The position numbers were made by a program, and so were the translations under genes. Positions 1 to 11,377 of a stretch of DNA of 64,000 nucleotides are shown in pieces. Where the stretch lies: assembly GCA_011947345.1 (NCBI GenBank), contig JAAVTG010000521.1:62001-126000 (forward strand), given 5' to 3'. The notes below the pieces were generated by a model that was not told the origin of the DNA, searched no databases, and saw only the letters and a program-made list of their open reading frames with translations. The stretch is from Phytophthora quininea. Taxonomy: Eukaryota; Oomycota; Peronosporomycetes; Peronosporales; Peronosporaceae. Every line of letters starts with the position of its first letter. Position 1 is the stretch's first letter.

Positions 1-155
1 TAATCAAGAAGCTCTGCTGTCCATGCACATGCGGCATCTCTCTCGTAGCAGCCGAGCCAGCTCAACATGCCATCCAGAGCCAGGCGGCTTGATTGGAAAG
101 GCGATGTCGGGCTCAATCCGAAGCTCATTCCCGAATTTAAAGAGAAAGCCTCACG

Positions 156-1364
156 ATGCGGTTCCCGTTACCCGCCGACACGTTCCCGCCGCTGGAAATC
201 TCGGAGGAGGATCGCTTCGATCTCCAGAAGCTTTCAAATGAACTATTGTACGAATCGCTGGACCGCTATGAGGAATTCCGCGGCGAAGGAGAACTAGACA
301 AGCAGCGGTGGAAACTCGTCAAGGCTCAAGAAGGTTTGACAGCGTACCGCGACTTGAAAGTGAACAACTTGGAAGCGTCTCGAATTGCCCCGAAGAAAGG
401 AGTCGGCTCTGGTGTGATAACAGCGACAAATACCAAACTCCACGCTGTACTCGCCGTTGGGTCCATCGAAGGAGAATTCAACGACATGGCATTCGGTATG
501 ATCAACTTCAGCAACGAAATGCTCAAGATTAAAACTGCGTACACTAACGACAAGATCGCCGACGCCAAAGTGCTGGCGACTATCGTGGGACCGACAACCA
601 CACATCCAGCACAAGGAACGCACCTCAAATGGGCAGTATCGGTCGGACCGTACGTGTTACTGAGGAAGTTGGTTCGTCCTCGAGACTTTGTCTTCTTAGA
701 GTCCACGGGGATCTTCCCCACCAAGTCTGGAGACCGGATCGGCTACACGTTAATGCACTCGCTGCAGATCCCGACGATCCGAGAGCTTGACGAGTACCAG
801 ATCGTTCGTGCCAATACGTCGATCTGTATGCTCTTCCGACAGAAGTCTCCAGGGCAATTGGAGCTGTATGTGAAAGGTTTTGTCGACGCTATGGGCAATA
901 TCCACCCGAATGTCGCCGTGCCTTCAATAGCAGATGCTCTCATGTCGTACCGGAACATGGTGCACTGCGGACAGATGAAGAAACTCAACTGGTTGCTAAA
1001 GACGCGGAAGACCGTCATTTTGGACTTTGAAAGCAAACTGTGCGTCATCTGCGGCAATAACGCTCATCGCCCCAAGCGCTGTGAAGTTTGTATGAACTCC
1101 ATGTGCTCTCGCTGCAGCGTGACGAAGAAGCTGAGCTTCTTGTCTCCGACATCTCGTCGGGTTTCAAGCCGCAGATTGAACTTCTGCACTCGCTGCATCA
1201 TCGCTGCGTTCCAAGTGAATGCGCTGGACATTGCAGCTGAAGAATTGATCCGACAAAGCCCGTTTGACTTCTACGAAATGTCGTCAAGCTCGACAAGTTC
1301 CTCCAAGCCGGCATCGCCGACCAATACGATCCCTCCCGACTCCACTGCCGAGTTTTTCGGATAA
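156..1364 (+). CDS. START-like / FYVE-related zinc-finger protein
   Basis: A 402-residue uninterrupted reading frame starts at an ATG at 156 and ends in TAA. Roughly residues 60-280 resemble the START-like lipid-binding fold common in oomycete proteins. Residues 296-347 hold eight cysteines (296, 299, 309, 312, 317, 320, 344, 347), the CX2C-X9-CX2C-X4-CX2C-Xn-CX2C spacing of a FYVE finger. The basic RHHCR-type patch that contacts PI3P is absent, so membrane binding may differ from true FYVE domains. The tail (about 370-402) is Ser/Thr/Pro-rich and probably disordered. START+FYVE proteins are greatly expanded in oomycetes. A role in lipid sensing or endosomal trafficking is inference. Confidence 0.85.
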   Translation: MRFPLPADTFPPLEISEEDRFDLQKLSNELLYESLDRYEEFRGEGELDKQRWKLVKAQEGLTAYRDLKVNNLEASRIAPKKGVGSGVITATNTKLHAVLAVGSIEGEFNDMAFGMINFSNEMLKIKTAYTNDKIADAKVLATIVGPTTTHPAQGTHLKWAVSVGPYVLLRKLVRPRDFVFLESTGIFPTKSGDRIGYTLMHSLQIPTIRELDEYQIVRANTSICMLFRQKSPGQLELYVKGFVDAMGNIHPNVAVPSIADALMSYRNMVHCGQMKKLNWLLKTRKTVILDFESKLCVICGNNAHRPKRCEVCMNSMCSRCSVTKKLSFLSPTSRRVSSRRLNFCTRCIIAAFQVNALDIAAEELIRQSPFDFYEMSSSSTSSSKPASPTNTIPPDSTAEFFG

Positions 1365-1430
1365 ATATTCAAATAGTTGGCCGTGAACCGGCAAAGTCGT
1401 TGCGATCTTCTGTCCCTTCATCAGTCAGCG

Positions 1431-3647
1431 ATGTCTTCTGGTGGAGATGACGATGTTCTTGAGGCTCGAGATGGAGACGACAGTTCGTCGTTGTCGTCCT
1501 ACGACTCGGAGGAATTTGGAGCTGTGGCTCGCAAAGGCTTTGCACGGACGTACGTGCTTTCAAGAGCTTTGAATACCGGCGGTGACGACGCTAAAGAGTG
1601 CAAGGGGACTTCGTCTCCAGATTGGAATCTGCTGTATGCAAGCGGTCAACATTTCTTCCACGGCCCGATTGAGTTACCTGAAGATATTCACGTCCGAGAG
1701 GAATCTGAAGACAGTAAGTCTCCTCCTACCAGCTTTTTGAAAGTATTTCCCGTCAACATGAAGGTGGTGTGGAGTTGGTTGATATCCCGAGACTTCTTCC
1801 ACTGCTACACGCCCACCAAGACTCGCTAACTGCAGTAGATGATGTGACGGAGCTCAGTCCTGGACAGCGAGATGCCGTCTATCAAATGCGGGAAGTTGGC
1901 GAATTCTTCGTCGAGGAACTAGCGAAGCCTCGAACGGCCGAAAAATTGGAGCGAGGAGCTCGTGAACTCCCGTGGCTGTCGGACGCGACGGAGAGTGAGA
2001 ATCCAACCTTCTTTGAGCTGCAAACGCACCCGAATACGAACGAAGACTTGGCTTCGTCTGGTGTCCGACTAATTGTAATGAAACTGGTGGTACGTGGAGT
2101 TCTGCTGGATATCATCTACTCCCGCGACTCCTATTTCGCCACGCTACGTGATAACACGGAGGAGATCGCTCTGGAAGACACGTTCGTCCCGAACGGTAAG
2201 GTCTCCACTCAAAAAAGGTAGCGTTCGAGGGTACTAACAAGAAAATTTGTTTGAAATTAGTCTCCAATGCTGGACCCTGTTACCTCGTTCGTCGATACAG
2301 CGACGAAGATCTGAAGCAGTTGCTGTTGTGGTGTCCATTTCCTACCAATACACCGTCGTCACAGTTTCAGCAATCAAGTAAACCTAGCAGTCCTAGGTCG
2401 ACATTACGCAGAGTGCTGGAAGCCAACGATACTCAACTTTACTGCATGATGGCGAGACGATCTCGGTCCAGAAAGTCAAAGAAGAAAAAGAATTCTAGTG
2501 ATTCCAAGCGCTCAGAGACTGACGGAGATGCTGACGATGAATCTGGAGATGTTGTGGACGACGCCGTGGTGTTTCAGTTTAACCAATTCGTCTACCATGG
2601 AAGTGCACAGCTTCCAGTCAACATGTTGGACGACCCAGGAGCTCTCACTACTCGTGGGTTCCCATTACTTCGAGTCCAAGCTTCAGACCTAGCTTTCGCT
2701 GGGGTTTACGAGGAATTACTCGGTCCTGGCGGTGAACATGACACGGAATTCCCACGCACCAAGTTTCTAAAGCGCTTTGCTACGATTCATCAACGTCTTA
2801 AAGATGAAGTCGGGTCGATACTACTGGGACTCCTAATGGAAGCTCAGAAATGGGTCCGTGACTTTCTGGCGGAAGTTCCCGCTGCAAGCGGCGGAAGTAC
2901 TCGCATTGCAAGTCATTTGGCTCGTTGGCTGGAAGCTGAAGACGGATCCGAGTCTTTTTCGAGCTGGAACTTGCTCGAGGAGCAGCGTCTCCCTTTTCTC
3001 AAGCTGTAGATGATGATCTTGGCTACGGAGTTCAGCAACCTCTGGATCTGCTGGTCTGGAAAGGAATTGTCCATGAAGCACTGCTCGGCATCATTTACCG
3101 TGCCGGCAGCTTTTACATGACGCTCAGACCCATCGCAGAGTCTTCGGATGTGGTGAGTGACGGCGTTCTAGACGACGATGCATCGACCCAACTCTTTGCC
3201 GGCGTGCCATCGCAGCTTAACAAAGGACGAGGCTATCTCGTCCGTCGACTGCCGAGTAATGCCGAGACGCCAGCGTGGCTGGCTGGAGCTAAGCTACTGC
3301 TATGGCAAACCAGTTCAAGTCTTGATCGTGAGGAACAAGAGGAAGTTCAAATCCAAGCAAGTGAGAGTAAAACTCCGTGTAAGGACTGGTTTGAAGACGG
3401 CGATACAAAATCCAATGGGAAGTCCCTTAAGAAAGCGCAAGCGAAGCCAAACGTTCTTCGCCCGGCAGAGCTAGCAGACGACAAACTTCCTAGTGATGAC
3501 AACGCAACACCAAAGACCGACAAAGTAGCGAGACCTCACCATGTCCCTCGGCTTTCAGCCAACGAAGCGTTTCAGTCTTTACAAGCCAAAACTTTAGCAA
3601 CAGCACAACCAGTGCCCTGGGATTTACGCTCTGGTCGTCCCCTCTAG
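1431..3647 (+). CDS. Conserved hypothetical protein, multi-exon, internally duplicated
   Basis: I do not recognise the family. The best start is the ATG at 1431, giving an acidic, Ser-rich N-terminus. Two phase-consistent introns are visible: 1714-1763 (GTAAGT...AG, 50 bp) and 2196-2260 (GTAAGG...AG, with a TACTAAC branch site). The reading then continues to 3009, and again from about 2970/3010 to 3647 in another frame, with no convincing intron at that junction; a single-base frame break near 2970-3005 is more likely. The protein contains two copies of one module. Each has a 'HGxxxLP' segment and ends in a 'LLxIIYxRxSxxxTLR'-like segment (about 2100-2150 and 3085-3125). Lys/Arg/Ser-rich linkers lie at about 2450-2520 and 3330-3500. 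Exon limits after 2261 are uncertain. Confidence 0.6.
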
Positions 3648-3692
3648 CTATCGAGACCGACACTAACTCGAATGTATGAATTCATTTCCTGG

Positions 3693-6184
3693 CTATTGAG
3701 ATTTTATCTCACCAAACCGACCAGCAGGACTCAGTAGCATTGTTGGAAGACGTTGCAGCACTTGTCGAACGTCTAGCATCATGTCGTCGTGGGTAAGAAG
3801 CTCCCGAGCGCTGAGCCCTGACACTCCCGTTAAGATTTTCGTAGCATCTTGTTCAGCCATCGCCGGGTCAGCAGATTGCAAGCAGCCTCGAAGGTCGTGC
3901 AGTGAGATCATCTGCGCGCTGACAAGTTCATTCTCATCGACTATATGCCGTCGAATTTGGCGTTGGAGATGCTGTCGGAACGCGAGGAGATCATCAAGTC
4001 GCTGCATCTTCAGACACTCGGCAAACTGCCATTTTGGAAGGGCTGGTTTCGAACGAACGTCAGCACCAGATTTTGCTCCGTTGGTGGCTGCTACGTGAGG
4101 CACATGAGTCAACAATGTAGCGTAGTCCACTTGTTGTTGGCCTCGTAGATCGTAAAGTAACGCTCGATGTAGTTGACTCAATGCTGCGTCGGATTTCCAC
4201 GGGAAGGTAAGCCGCAGAGTCCGCACCACATCCGCCAGCGACACTCTGCCAGGAGGCATCGTCGAAGTCTCTTCATTCACTTCGTTTGAGAAGTGTCGGT
4301 CTCGATCTACAACGACTAACGCGTCGTGAAGTTTCGTAAGTTCTCGCGTAAGATCACTGCGAGCTTCGACAGGAAGTTCTTGGTTGAGAACGAGGTGGAA
4401 GAGGCGACAGGTGCTGGACTGCGAGCTGAAGCGCTCCAACCCCGCTAGAAAATTGTAAGCGAACTCTAATCGCTCCGCTCGATTGTCTCGGCAGCGGTTT
4501 AAAAATCGTTCTAACGCCACGTTTAATATCGAGACGCCAGGGGTAGCTCCAAGTGCAGTAACTTCGGGATTTCGGTTCGCTCCTCGGTTATGAGAAGCTC
4601 GCGATTGTTCGTCCACTTGGTCCCAAACTTGAGACACAATCTGCTCAATTTTGGTCCGTGGGAAGAAGAGATTCCTTAACAACCCGTCGTGCTGTAAGTA
4701 CTGCGGAACGTCGCTGCCGAGACCTCGGCCAGGAAGAAAATCGCCGCTGGAAGCTGTCGACGGCGCCACGAATCGTAAAACTTGTTCAGCTGAGTTGGCG
4801 TTGAATTCCACGATCTCTGCCGGCTCCGTGATAAATATCAAAGGATTGTGCTCTCCTGCTGGAACCTTCGGAGCTAGAAGCGCAAATTGCTGCTGTTGAG
4901 CTTGTCTTAATCGGTGGGAAATCATCGTCGCAGTCGTGTGGATACCTTCGGGAATTGACAGTGCGCTGGAGATGATATGCATCAATTCAGGCAGCTCTAA
5001 AGCGACCCCATTGTTGTCCAAAGCGCCGATGAAGGCGTGGTTCAAAGCGATGTGCTTGCTGTCCTCGTTTTCTTGATTGGAAGTCAATCGGTTCGAGTCT
5101 GCAGCTTTGACTGCAAGAGCTGCACTGAGGTCTTGGATCTCACGAGTCAACAATACAATCGTGTTCTTATCAGCAGCAACATGCTCGCCATTACCTTGCT
5201 CTTCCAACGAAGCAATCGTTTGTTTCAACTCGGCCAGCTCATCACAAGCGTGGTAATATCTTGCAGTCACTTTCTGCAGCGCTCGAGCGTCTTCCAATTG
5301 CCGTTCATGACCCGCTCGAAGATTCTCGTCATGGCGACGGATACTACTCGCCAACGCAATCGTCGACCGCTGTACTTCTTCCAATTTACTCTCCACTCTC
5401 TTGACATTTTCTTTTTCAACCTTTAAGGCTGTTGTAAGCCGAGCATTCTCCGCCGCACTAGCAGCTAAAAGCCCCTGCGTCTCAGCAAGCCGTCGCTTAA
5501 GTTTTAACGACCGAGCCTTGGCTTCCACACTGCAAGTGCTGAGCTGTCGTAGACAATGCGTTTCCACACTTTGAAGTCGAGTATGAAGCCCCGGAACCAT
5601 CAAACTCTTGGCGTGTAGCGACTCCACGGCGTGTTCGTATTCATCACGGATTCGCATCAACACTGGAGCGTAGACACTGAAGCTGGTGATCAGTCGGTTC
5701 AGCGCTTCTCGAACGACTTGCAGTCTCCGTAAATTCGGTTCATTCTCCCAGGTTTATCACCATCAAGCTCAGCATGTAAGAAACTCTGTAGCTCTTGAAG
5801 TAATGCTGGACGCGTTCGACTGTCGTCTACCATACGAGTTCGAGTGTGGAGTTTCTGAACTTTGGGCGATATTGGCGACAACGCGTTGAGGTCAGCGGTT
5901 GAGTCGGTTTGGCCTCGTCTCGGACTTCCAGGGCCAAACGTTAGCGGCCACGACGCCACTTGAGCTGTTTGTTGCTGTGGCTTGTCGAGATGACACCAAC
6001 TTTCGCTTCTTGGGGAATGTGGAGAGAATTCATCGCCATTCCGTCGTGGAGACAGTAAAGTGGCAGCGAAATCGGAACCTGCAGGAAGTAGAGGCGGTAG
6101 CGAGGAGCTGGCGGCAGCGTTTGCTTTATTATGCGCTGGGCGTCGAGGTGGCGGGTTCGCAATTCCAATGCCGACAAAATCCAT
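3693..6184 (-). CDS. Large coiled-coil protein, one frame break
   Basis: Two minus-strand reading frames belong together. The first runs from the ATG at 6184 to about 5750: 130-160 residues, Pro/Ser-rich, then a helical segment. The second continues from about 5750 to a TAG at 3693, with more than 670 residues. They are joined by one missing base in a GGG run near 5748; there is no room for an intron. The middle (about 5640-5100) is heptad-rich coiled coil with Leu/Glu/Lys periodicity, followed by globular helical sequence. No catalytic motif is evident, so a structural or scaffolding role is only inferred. Its ATG lies 68 bp from that of the divergent EF-hand gene, suggesting a shared promoter. 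Confidence 0.7.
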
Positions 6185-6252
6185 CTCGAAAAGTACTTTT
6201 GAAGTGGCTGAGCAGTCGGTGGGCTCAGGTCGTTACGGAGGGAGCTTCGGCG
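6185..6252. promoter_or_regulatory. 68-bp divergent intergenic region
   Basis: This gap separates the start codons of the coiled-coil gene (minus, ATG at 6184) and the EF-hand gene (plus, ATG at 6253). Both transcripts must have their 5' ends inside it or inside each other's coding region, so a bidirectional promoter is inferred. I see no canonical oomycete initiator in it. Confidence 0.4.
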
Positions 6253-7858
6253 ATGGGGAATACACTAAACCTCGAGTCGACAGACCCACTCGTGAGTGAT
6301 GACCCCGTGCTCAAGGTAAGACATTTATGAGTTTGATTGCCGGTCCATACAGGGAGTTGCTAACGGCATCATGACTTTAGGAATACAAAGCAGGTGGGCT
6401 AGGTAGCTGATCAATGGACGGGAAGACGCTTACGTATTGTGAATTTATTGTGGTTAGCTACGATCGATAGCTATTTGGAAGCGAAAGAGGGGTTTGATGC
6501 TTTACAAGCCACTGTGGGTGACAAGATGACGGTCACGCAGGAAGAGTTTGACGAGATCTTCGGTCTGGTGTGTGAAGATCCTCTCGAGCACTTCGAATTG
6601 TTCGATTCATGGCAAGTTGGTCAGGTAGGTAACTTACGGTCTGCCTTCCAATTACAAATGATACAATTCTTTTGTACTCTGTAGGTGGATGTGATGGAAG
6701 TGTTTGCAGTCATTATCGTGCACTGCAGTGCCAATATCGAGGAGAAGATCCCGCTCTTGTTCGAGCTCTTTGACTTTGACCACTCCAAAGAGATCTCTGA
6801 ACATGAATTGGTGCTTCTCCTGCTCTGCACGACTCGTGGCCTGTGCAAAGTTTTGGGATTGCCTCGACCTGCTACGGACACTTTAGAAGCACTTGCGACG
6901 AATGCGTTTGCCAAGATCGACGGCGATCACAGCGGACAAATCTCACTAGAGGATTTTTCTCACTGGGCCTTGAACGAGACGAGTGTCCTGGCCTATCTAT
7001 CCAAGTTTACAGACACGCGTGTGATCTACGAGAACCAAATACAGTGCGACCTGATGATGAAAGAAATCTGCACGACATTTGTTAATTTCGCTGAGCCTCA
7101 AGTGACCAAGGGCGGGCAGTGTAGCTACCTCTGTCCACTAGATATTTGCGAGGAGATCATCCAACGTCACTGCTCAGCAGCTGAGCAACATGAAGTCGGG
7201 TATTTACTACGGACAATGGAGACTGGGAGTCTAATTTCCATGGACACTTTCTGCCTAGTCATGACGCCGTTCGTGGCGTTCCTGGCAGCAGATGACGATG
7301 ACGAGCACTTGATCGATATTAAATACCTCAAAGTATTAGTGTGGCTGCTGCGTGGATCGGAACCGAGCGATACGATACTCGACTGCTTTAAGAAAGCGTT
7401 GGATCCTGCTCACGACGGTAATCTCAACGCAATGACTTGGATTTCCTGCGCTCTCGAAGTTGATAGACAAACTGGAAGCCAATCGTTTGCTACTCAACTA
7501 CATTTACTATTCGCTACGGCTGATCTCCAGGGCGACGCGATGATTTCGCCGTCGGAACTCCAAGCTGGTTTGGTCGTTGCATTCGCCGACCATTTGGCAC
7601 GAGTTAAAGCGCCAACAAATGCTGCGCCAGTTGAGTCTGCATGGGGGAGATTTGACTACCCAAGAGCGAACCAACTCGTCGAGGTTTTCATCCGTTAGTG
7701 TTGTGGTTGCCCAGCTAGCGAAAGAAGTGATGGAAGACCTCGAACTGAACCAGTTACAGCGCGTGGAATGGTACGAATTCCGCCAGCATTTGGACTACCT
7801 CGAGCAGTATCTTGTTCAAACGAAAACGTACATTCAAGACCATGAGATCGACGAGTAA
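6253..7858 (+). CDS. EF-hand calcium-binding protein, N-myristoylation motif
   Basis: Exon 1 is 6253-6315 and encodes MGNT..., a classic N-myristoylation start. Introns at 6316-6402 (GTAAGA...AG) and 6625-6684 (GTAGGT...AG) are both phase 0. Exon 3 holds a canonical EF-hand loop (DFDHSKEISEHE, about 6775-6810), a second one (DGDHSGQISLED, about 6919-6954) and a weaker one near 7527-7562. This resembles the NCS/calcineurin-B-like group, although the protein is longer. The exon-3 frame stops at 7698. A second frame from about 7605 to 7858 encodes a helical, Gln/Leu/Glu-rich tail that reads as the true C-terminus, so a one-base break near 7600 is likely. Probable role: membrane-anchored calcium sensor. 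Confidence 0.75.
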
Positions 7859-7960
7859 AGGTAAAAAGGAACTGATATAAAATGCTTCTTACTGCTACAG
7901 TCCTCATCGTGTTGCTCCCCTTTGCGATGAACTGCTTTCGGCTGAAATGAAGGAGCCCTT

Positions 7961-8995
7961 CTAGGCCCAAATCTTGAGTAGCGTGTCCCAGCTTCCTGTG
8001 CACAGTGCCTGACCGGCGGGGTTGACTCCCAGGCAAGATACGCGGTTCTCGTGGCCGGCTAGTTGGTAGATGTGCGCTCCCGTGGTGCTCAGTACGTCCC
8101 AGCAGTAGCAGTTGTAGTCGTCGTAGCCAGCGAACAGGAACCGTCCGGACTTGGAGAAGCTCACGGACGTGATGCCGCACAGGATCTTGTCGTTGCTAAA
8201 GTTGTTGAGCTCGCCGTACGCTCGGAGGTCGAACAGTCTGCAGCTAGAGTCGTCGGAGCCTGTGCCCAGCGCGTTCCCGTTCGGGAAGAAGTCGACCGAG
8301 TTGATGTCGGACTCGTGTCCTTGGAACGTGTGCGTGGTCTTACCCGTGCGGATATCCCACACTTTGGCCGTCGAGTCACAGGACCCAGAGATGAACATGC
8401 TCGGGTTGTGCGGATTGATGCTCACACTCATGACATCTCCCGAGTGTTCACGGAAAGTCGTCTTGACTTCGCCGCTTTCGACATCCCAAAGGATGCAGTT
8501 GGAGTCGCCGGAGCTGGTCACGATGCTCGCTTCATCAATGAAGCGGCAGCAGCTCAAGTACCCGTCGTGAGCCGCCAGCTCTTTGGTGGCTCGCATGACC
8601 TGCGCTTGGCTCAGATGGAAGATGCTGCAGAGGTTGTCGAGGCCTCCGCAGGCCACCATGTTGCGCTGCTTCTGCTCAAAAGCGCAGGTCATGACCCAAC
8701 TGGAACGTAGCGGGATGGCCTGGATCTTGTTAGTGGTCTGAGCGTTCCAGACGATGAGTTTGCCGTCCTGGGAGGCGCTCACCAGGCTGGTGGAGTCGCC
8801 TCCCCACTGCATGGCGTAGATCTTACCAAAGTGGCCCTTTAGCAGGCGTCGGCATTTGGGTGGGGCTGGGATCGCCTTGGCGCTGGCACTGGAGTTGGTG
8901 GACGAAAAACCTCCGTCTGCTTTGGCCTCGCGCGTCTTCTCGATCGTCTCCTTGAGACTCTCGCACTTCTTCTTGAGCTCGGCGGCGTCCGACAT
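7961..8995 (-). CDS. GPB1: Heterotrimeric G-protein beta subunit
   Basis: A 344-residue intronless frame starts at the ATG at 8995. An N-terminal helix (residues 1-28) that would form the coiled coil with G-gamma is followed by seven WD40 repeats, each with recognisable GH and WD/WN/WA-type ends: VWNAQT, ILWDVES, VWDIRT, LFDLR, CWDVLS and a terminal KIWA. Length and architecture match the G-beta family (about 340-350 residues), and the single-copy oomycete gene is Pigpb1 in P. infestans. It should form a dimer with G-gamma and act at the plasma membrane in signalling for sporulation. The frame is unbroken. Confidence 0.95.
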   Translation of the reverse strand: MSDAAELKKKCESLKETIEKTREAKADGGFSSTNSSASAKAIPAPPKCRRLLKGHFGKIYAMQWGGDSTSLVSASQDGKLIVWNAQTTNKIQAIPLRSSWVMTCAFEQKQRNMVACGGLDNLCSIFHLSQAQVMRATKELAAHDGYLSCCRFIDEASIVTSSGDSNCILWDVESGEVKTTFREHSGDVMSVSINPHNPSMFISGSCDSTAKVWDIRTGKTTHTFQGHESDINSVDFFPNGNALGTGSDDSSCRLFDLRAYGELNNFSNDKILCGITSVSFSKSGRFLFAGYDDYNCYCWDVLSTTGAHIYQLAGHENRVSCLGVNPAGQALCTGSWDTLLKIWA

Positions 8996-9350
8996 GTTTC
9001 TTTAAAGGACGATTACTCGGTGGGGACGTAAGGGTGGCTGACCGGACCTTGCACGGATTGAAGCTGTTTGTCTGCGCTACTGAAGGCCGTGGAGAACGAT
9101 GAAAGGTGTGCCCGAGGACAGACGCACGGCGCGCCGACCGGAAGTGCTGAACCGCGACTGTTGGAAGTCTTCCAGGATCTTCGTAACTCCCCGAAAGTAC
9201 CGAAAATAGGGTACACAACTTCAACTTGGAGAAAAGTTGCCTTTTGACAGACATCAAGCACTGCATTCATTAACATATTTACCAAGAGAAAGCTCGTAGA
9301 GCTTTCTACACAAAACTTGTGACGATCCCACCGTCTTCCCAGCCTTTTCT
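8996..9350. other. Intergenic, Gbeta 5' side / downstream of AT-hook gene
   Basis: About 355 bp lies between the G-beta start and the end of the next minus-strand gene. It holds the promoter and 5' UTR of G-beta on the minus strand. Short ORFs here have no coding character, and I see no repeat or RNA gene. Confidence 0.5.
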
Positions 9351-10736
9351 TCACTCCTTGTTCTCCTCGATGGTGGTCGCCACAGCCTCTGCAGTCTCCG
9401 TTGCAGTGGTCTCCTTTTCAGTCTCACTCTGCACAACAACAACTGCATTCGACGTCTGGGTAGACGCCAAGATCGCCACTGCGTTCCCATGGCTGCTAGG
9501 TGGGGCTTTTGGCACCTCAGCGCTCGGTTGATGGACCGGATCGGCCGCCGAAATCTCGGGGCCGACAGTTTGAGGAAACCATTGAGCAACTGCATCCTCT
9601 TTCTCTGTAGGGGTCGGAGCCAGCTCAGATGGTGTCGTAGCAGCACCCTCAACTATTAATGGTGCATCTGAAGTTGCCAAAGCTTCAGAACTTGAGAGCT
9701 CGGGCTCTGGCTGGCTCGCTTGTATTGGTTCGCCTTCTTGTTGCACCGATTGGATAGTTTCAGGCGAGCCCACTTTGTCCGGAGGATTACTAGCTTGCTG
9801 CGCTGCTTTCACCGCGGCGATTTCTTGCAGTGCTATGGGTGCAATGGAGTGGTAGTTCGCCCACATCGACCGACTGGAGCTGGTGTGGCGATTCTTGATG
9901 GCGCCCGAGTTGGGCGACTTCAACGGCAGTGGCATCTTGCAGTCTGGGAACCGCAGCAGCACGTTGTCCTCGACGTATTTCATCATGGCAGCTTCGCCCT
10001 TGAGCTCCTGCAGAGCGAAGAGCGCTACGATGGGACCGCGATACCACCACCCAGGCTCCTGCTTGGCGTCCAGTTGGACAAAGAACTTGGGACCCAACTG
10101 CTTGTACGCCTCGACGATAATGTGCTCGAACGCGTTCTTGGCCGTTAGCTGTCGATTGTTGCGCGCGTTGTAGTGGAAAGGATCGGTCTTGTGAGACATC
10201 GGCGGCCAGAAGCTCCGTTCCCACACAGCGCGAGCGTGGGTGCGCCAGAAGGCGTGCAATCTGCCCGCCAACTTGGGGTATTTCTTCTCATCGAATGGTA
10301 TTCGGACGTTGCGGAACACCACCTTCCAGGGGACTGCGCCTCGATCGGCTGCAGTCTCTTTTAAGTCCTCTTGGCGGTGGAGCGTTGCCTCGCTCATGGG
10401 ATTCTTCCCTTTGCGCTTGTTCGCTTTCGGTTGGCCCTGCATGTCACTCTTCCTCTTCCTACCGCGCTTCTTAGGACTTACAGTCGCTAGTGCTACCTCA
10501 GCTCCATTCACGACGTCTGCCGCTGCAGCTACAGACTTTGGTCGTGCACGTACTGGCACTGAATCACCAGCAAAGTCATGCTCGGGTTCTTCCTCATTCT
10601 CGGGCGAGCTGATGGTCGTCGTGATGCTGCCAGAGCGCTGTCTTGCACGATCCATCTCGGTCAAGTCCGGCAGCTTCTCCGCCACTTTCTTGCGCCTTCT
10701 TTTGCTGACTTGCGGAGGTTCGTCGACCTTCTCCAT
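9351..10736 (-). CDS. Basic AT-hook-like nuclear protein
   Basis: The frame is open from above 10784, but its first ATG is at 10736. It encodes about 461 residues with several Lys/Arg clusters, including SKRRRKK near the start and KKRGRKRK (AT-hook-like GRKRK core) around residue 95. A folded central region (about residues 130-290) is rich in Trp and aromatics, and the long C-terminal tail is rich in Pro, Ser, Thr, Glu and Ala. Nuclear localisation and DNA or chromatin binding are inferred from the basic motifs. I do not recognise the central domain. The ATG overlaps the stop of the upstream ORF (TGATG at 10734-10738), so the two ORFs may be one gene with a frame break. Confidence 0.65.
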   Translation of the reverse strand: MEKVDEPPQVSKRRRKKVAEKLPDLTEMDRARQRSGSITTTISSPENEEEPEHDFAGDSVPVRARPKSVAAAADVVNGAEVALATVSPKKRGRKRKSDMQGQPKANKRKGKNPMSEATLHRQEDLKETAADRGAVPWKVVFRNVRIPFDEKKYPKLAGRLHAFWRTHARAVWERSFWPPMSHKTDPFHYNARNNRQLTAKNAFEHIIVEAYKQLGPKFFVQLDAKQEPGWWYRGPIVALFALQELKGEAAMMKYVEDNVLLRFPDCKMPLPLKSPNSGAIKNRHTSSSRSMWANYHSIAPIALQEIAAVKAAQQASNPPDKVGSPETIQSVQQEGEPIQASQPEPELSSSEALATSDAPLIVEGAATTPSELAPTPTEKEDAVAQWFPQTVGPEISAADPVHQPSAEVPKAPPSSHGNAVAILASTQTSNAVVVVQSETEKETTATETAEAVATTIEENKE

Positions 10737-11245
10737 CACTGTGGTCGTCGCTTGCTCAGAGGGATACACCGGTGCCTGTTGCACAGCTCGGGGAGCTCGA
10801 ATGGGATGACACTGATCACTTCACTCCCTCGCTTAGCAAAGGCCAGCAGTCCACCTTCGCTGCGGTTCAGGAACTCGTCAAACAGATACTTGAGCACGGC
10901 CATGTTCCTCGTCGCCGTGCGGAGCTGCAAATAGTAGAACACGCAGCCGCGACCATCCAACGGAGCTTTCGGTTTGGCGAGGATTGACTGGGCCAAGTCC
11001 AATCGTTTCGGGCTGGTTCGTAGCACTGGGAAGATGGTCACGATCGTCACGCACTGCTGCATCATGGGCAGCAGCGTGTTCTCCTGTTCGTTCAAAAAGT
11101 CGGCGAAGATGCGGCGCAGGATCGACATGTTTTGGGTCTTGAGCCGCAGCTCCAAATACGCCGCAAAGTCCTGCAGCATCTCGTGGTCCCGGGGCACCGT
11201 CGGCGGCGGGGCGTGGCCGCGACTCACGTAGCCGTCCAGAGTCAT
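10736..11245 (-). CDS. Small two-repeat helical protein, or 5' part of the AT-hook gene
   Basis: The first ATG in this frame is at 11245; the frame itself opens further upstream. About 169 residues contain two copies of a ~60-residue helical unit. One begins YLELRLKTQNMSILRRIF and the other YLQLRTATRNMAVLKYLF, and each is followed by FLN and a hydrophobic strand. The TGA at 10736-10738 overlaps the ATG of the next ORF. The downstream frame is already open from about 10818, so a one-base break joining the two into one longer protein is plausible. No family recognised. Confidence 0.5.
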   Translation of the reverse strand: MTLDGYVSRGHAPPPTVPRDHEMLQDFAAYLELRLKTQNMSILRRIFADFLNEQENTLLPMMQQCVTIVTIFPVLRTSPKRLDLAQSILAKPKAPLDGRGCVFYYLQLRTATRNMAVLKYLFDEFLNRSEGGLLAFAKRGSEVISVIPFELPELCNRHRCIPLSKRRPQ

Positions 11246-11377
11246 GATGGAGCGCGCCCGCGTCGTCACCGTCGCGGGGAGCTCGGACTCGCCATCCTGG
11301 GCCACGGTCTCCGATATCTGGATGATCTGCTTCAGAAACTGGCCATTGGAATGGACCAGGAGGGGAGGGAGCTGCCG

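Noticed and set aside
8063..8710. 215-codon plus-strand frame opposite the G-beta gene
   Set aside because: Antisense shadow of WD40 coding sequence; composition is Val/Ala/Glu/Arg-rich with no domain.
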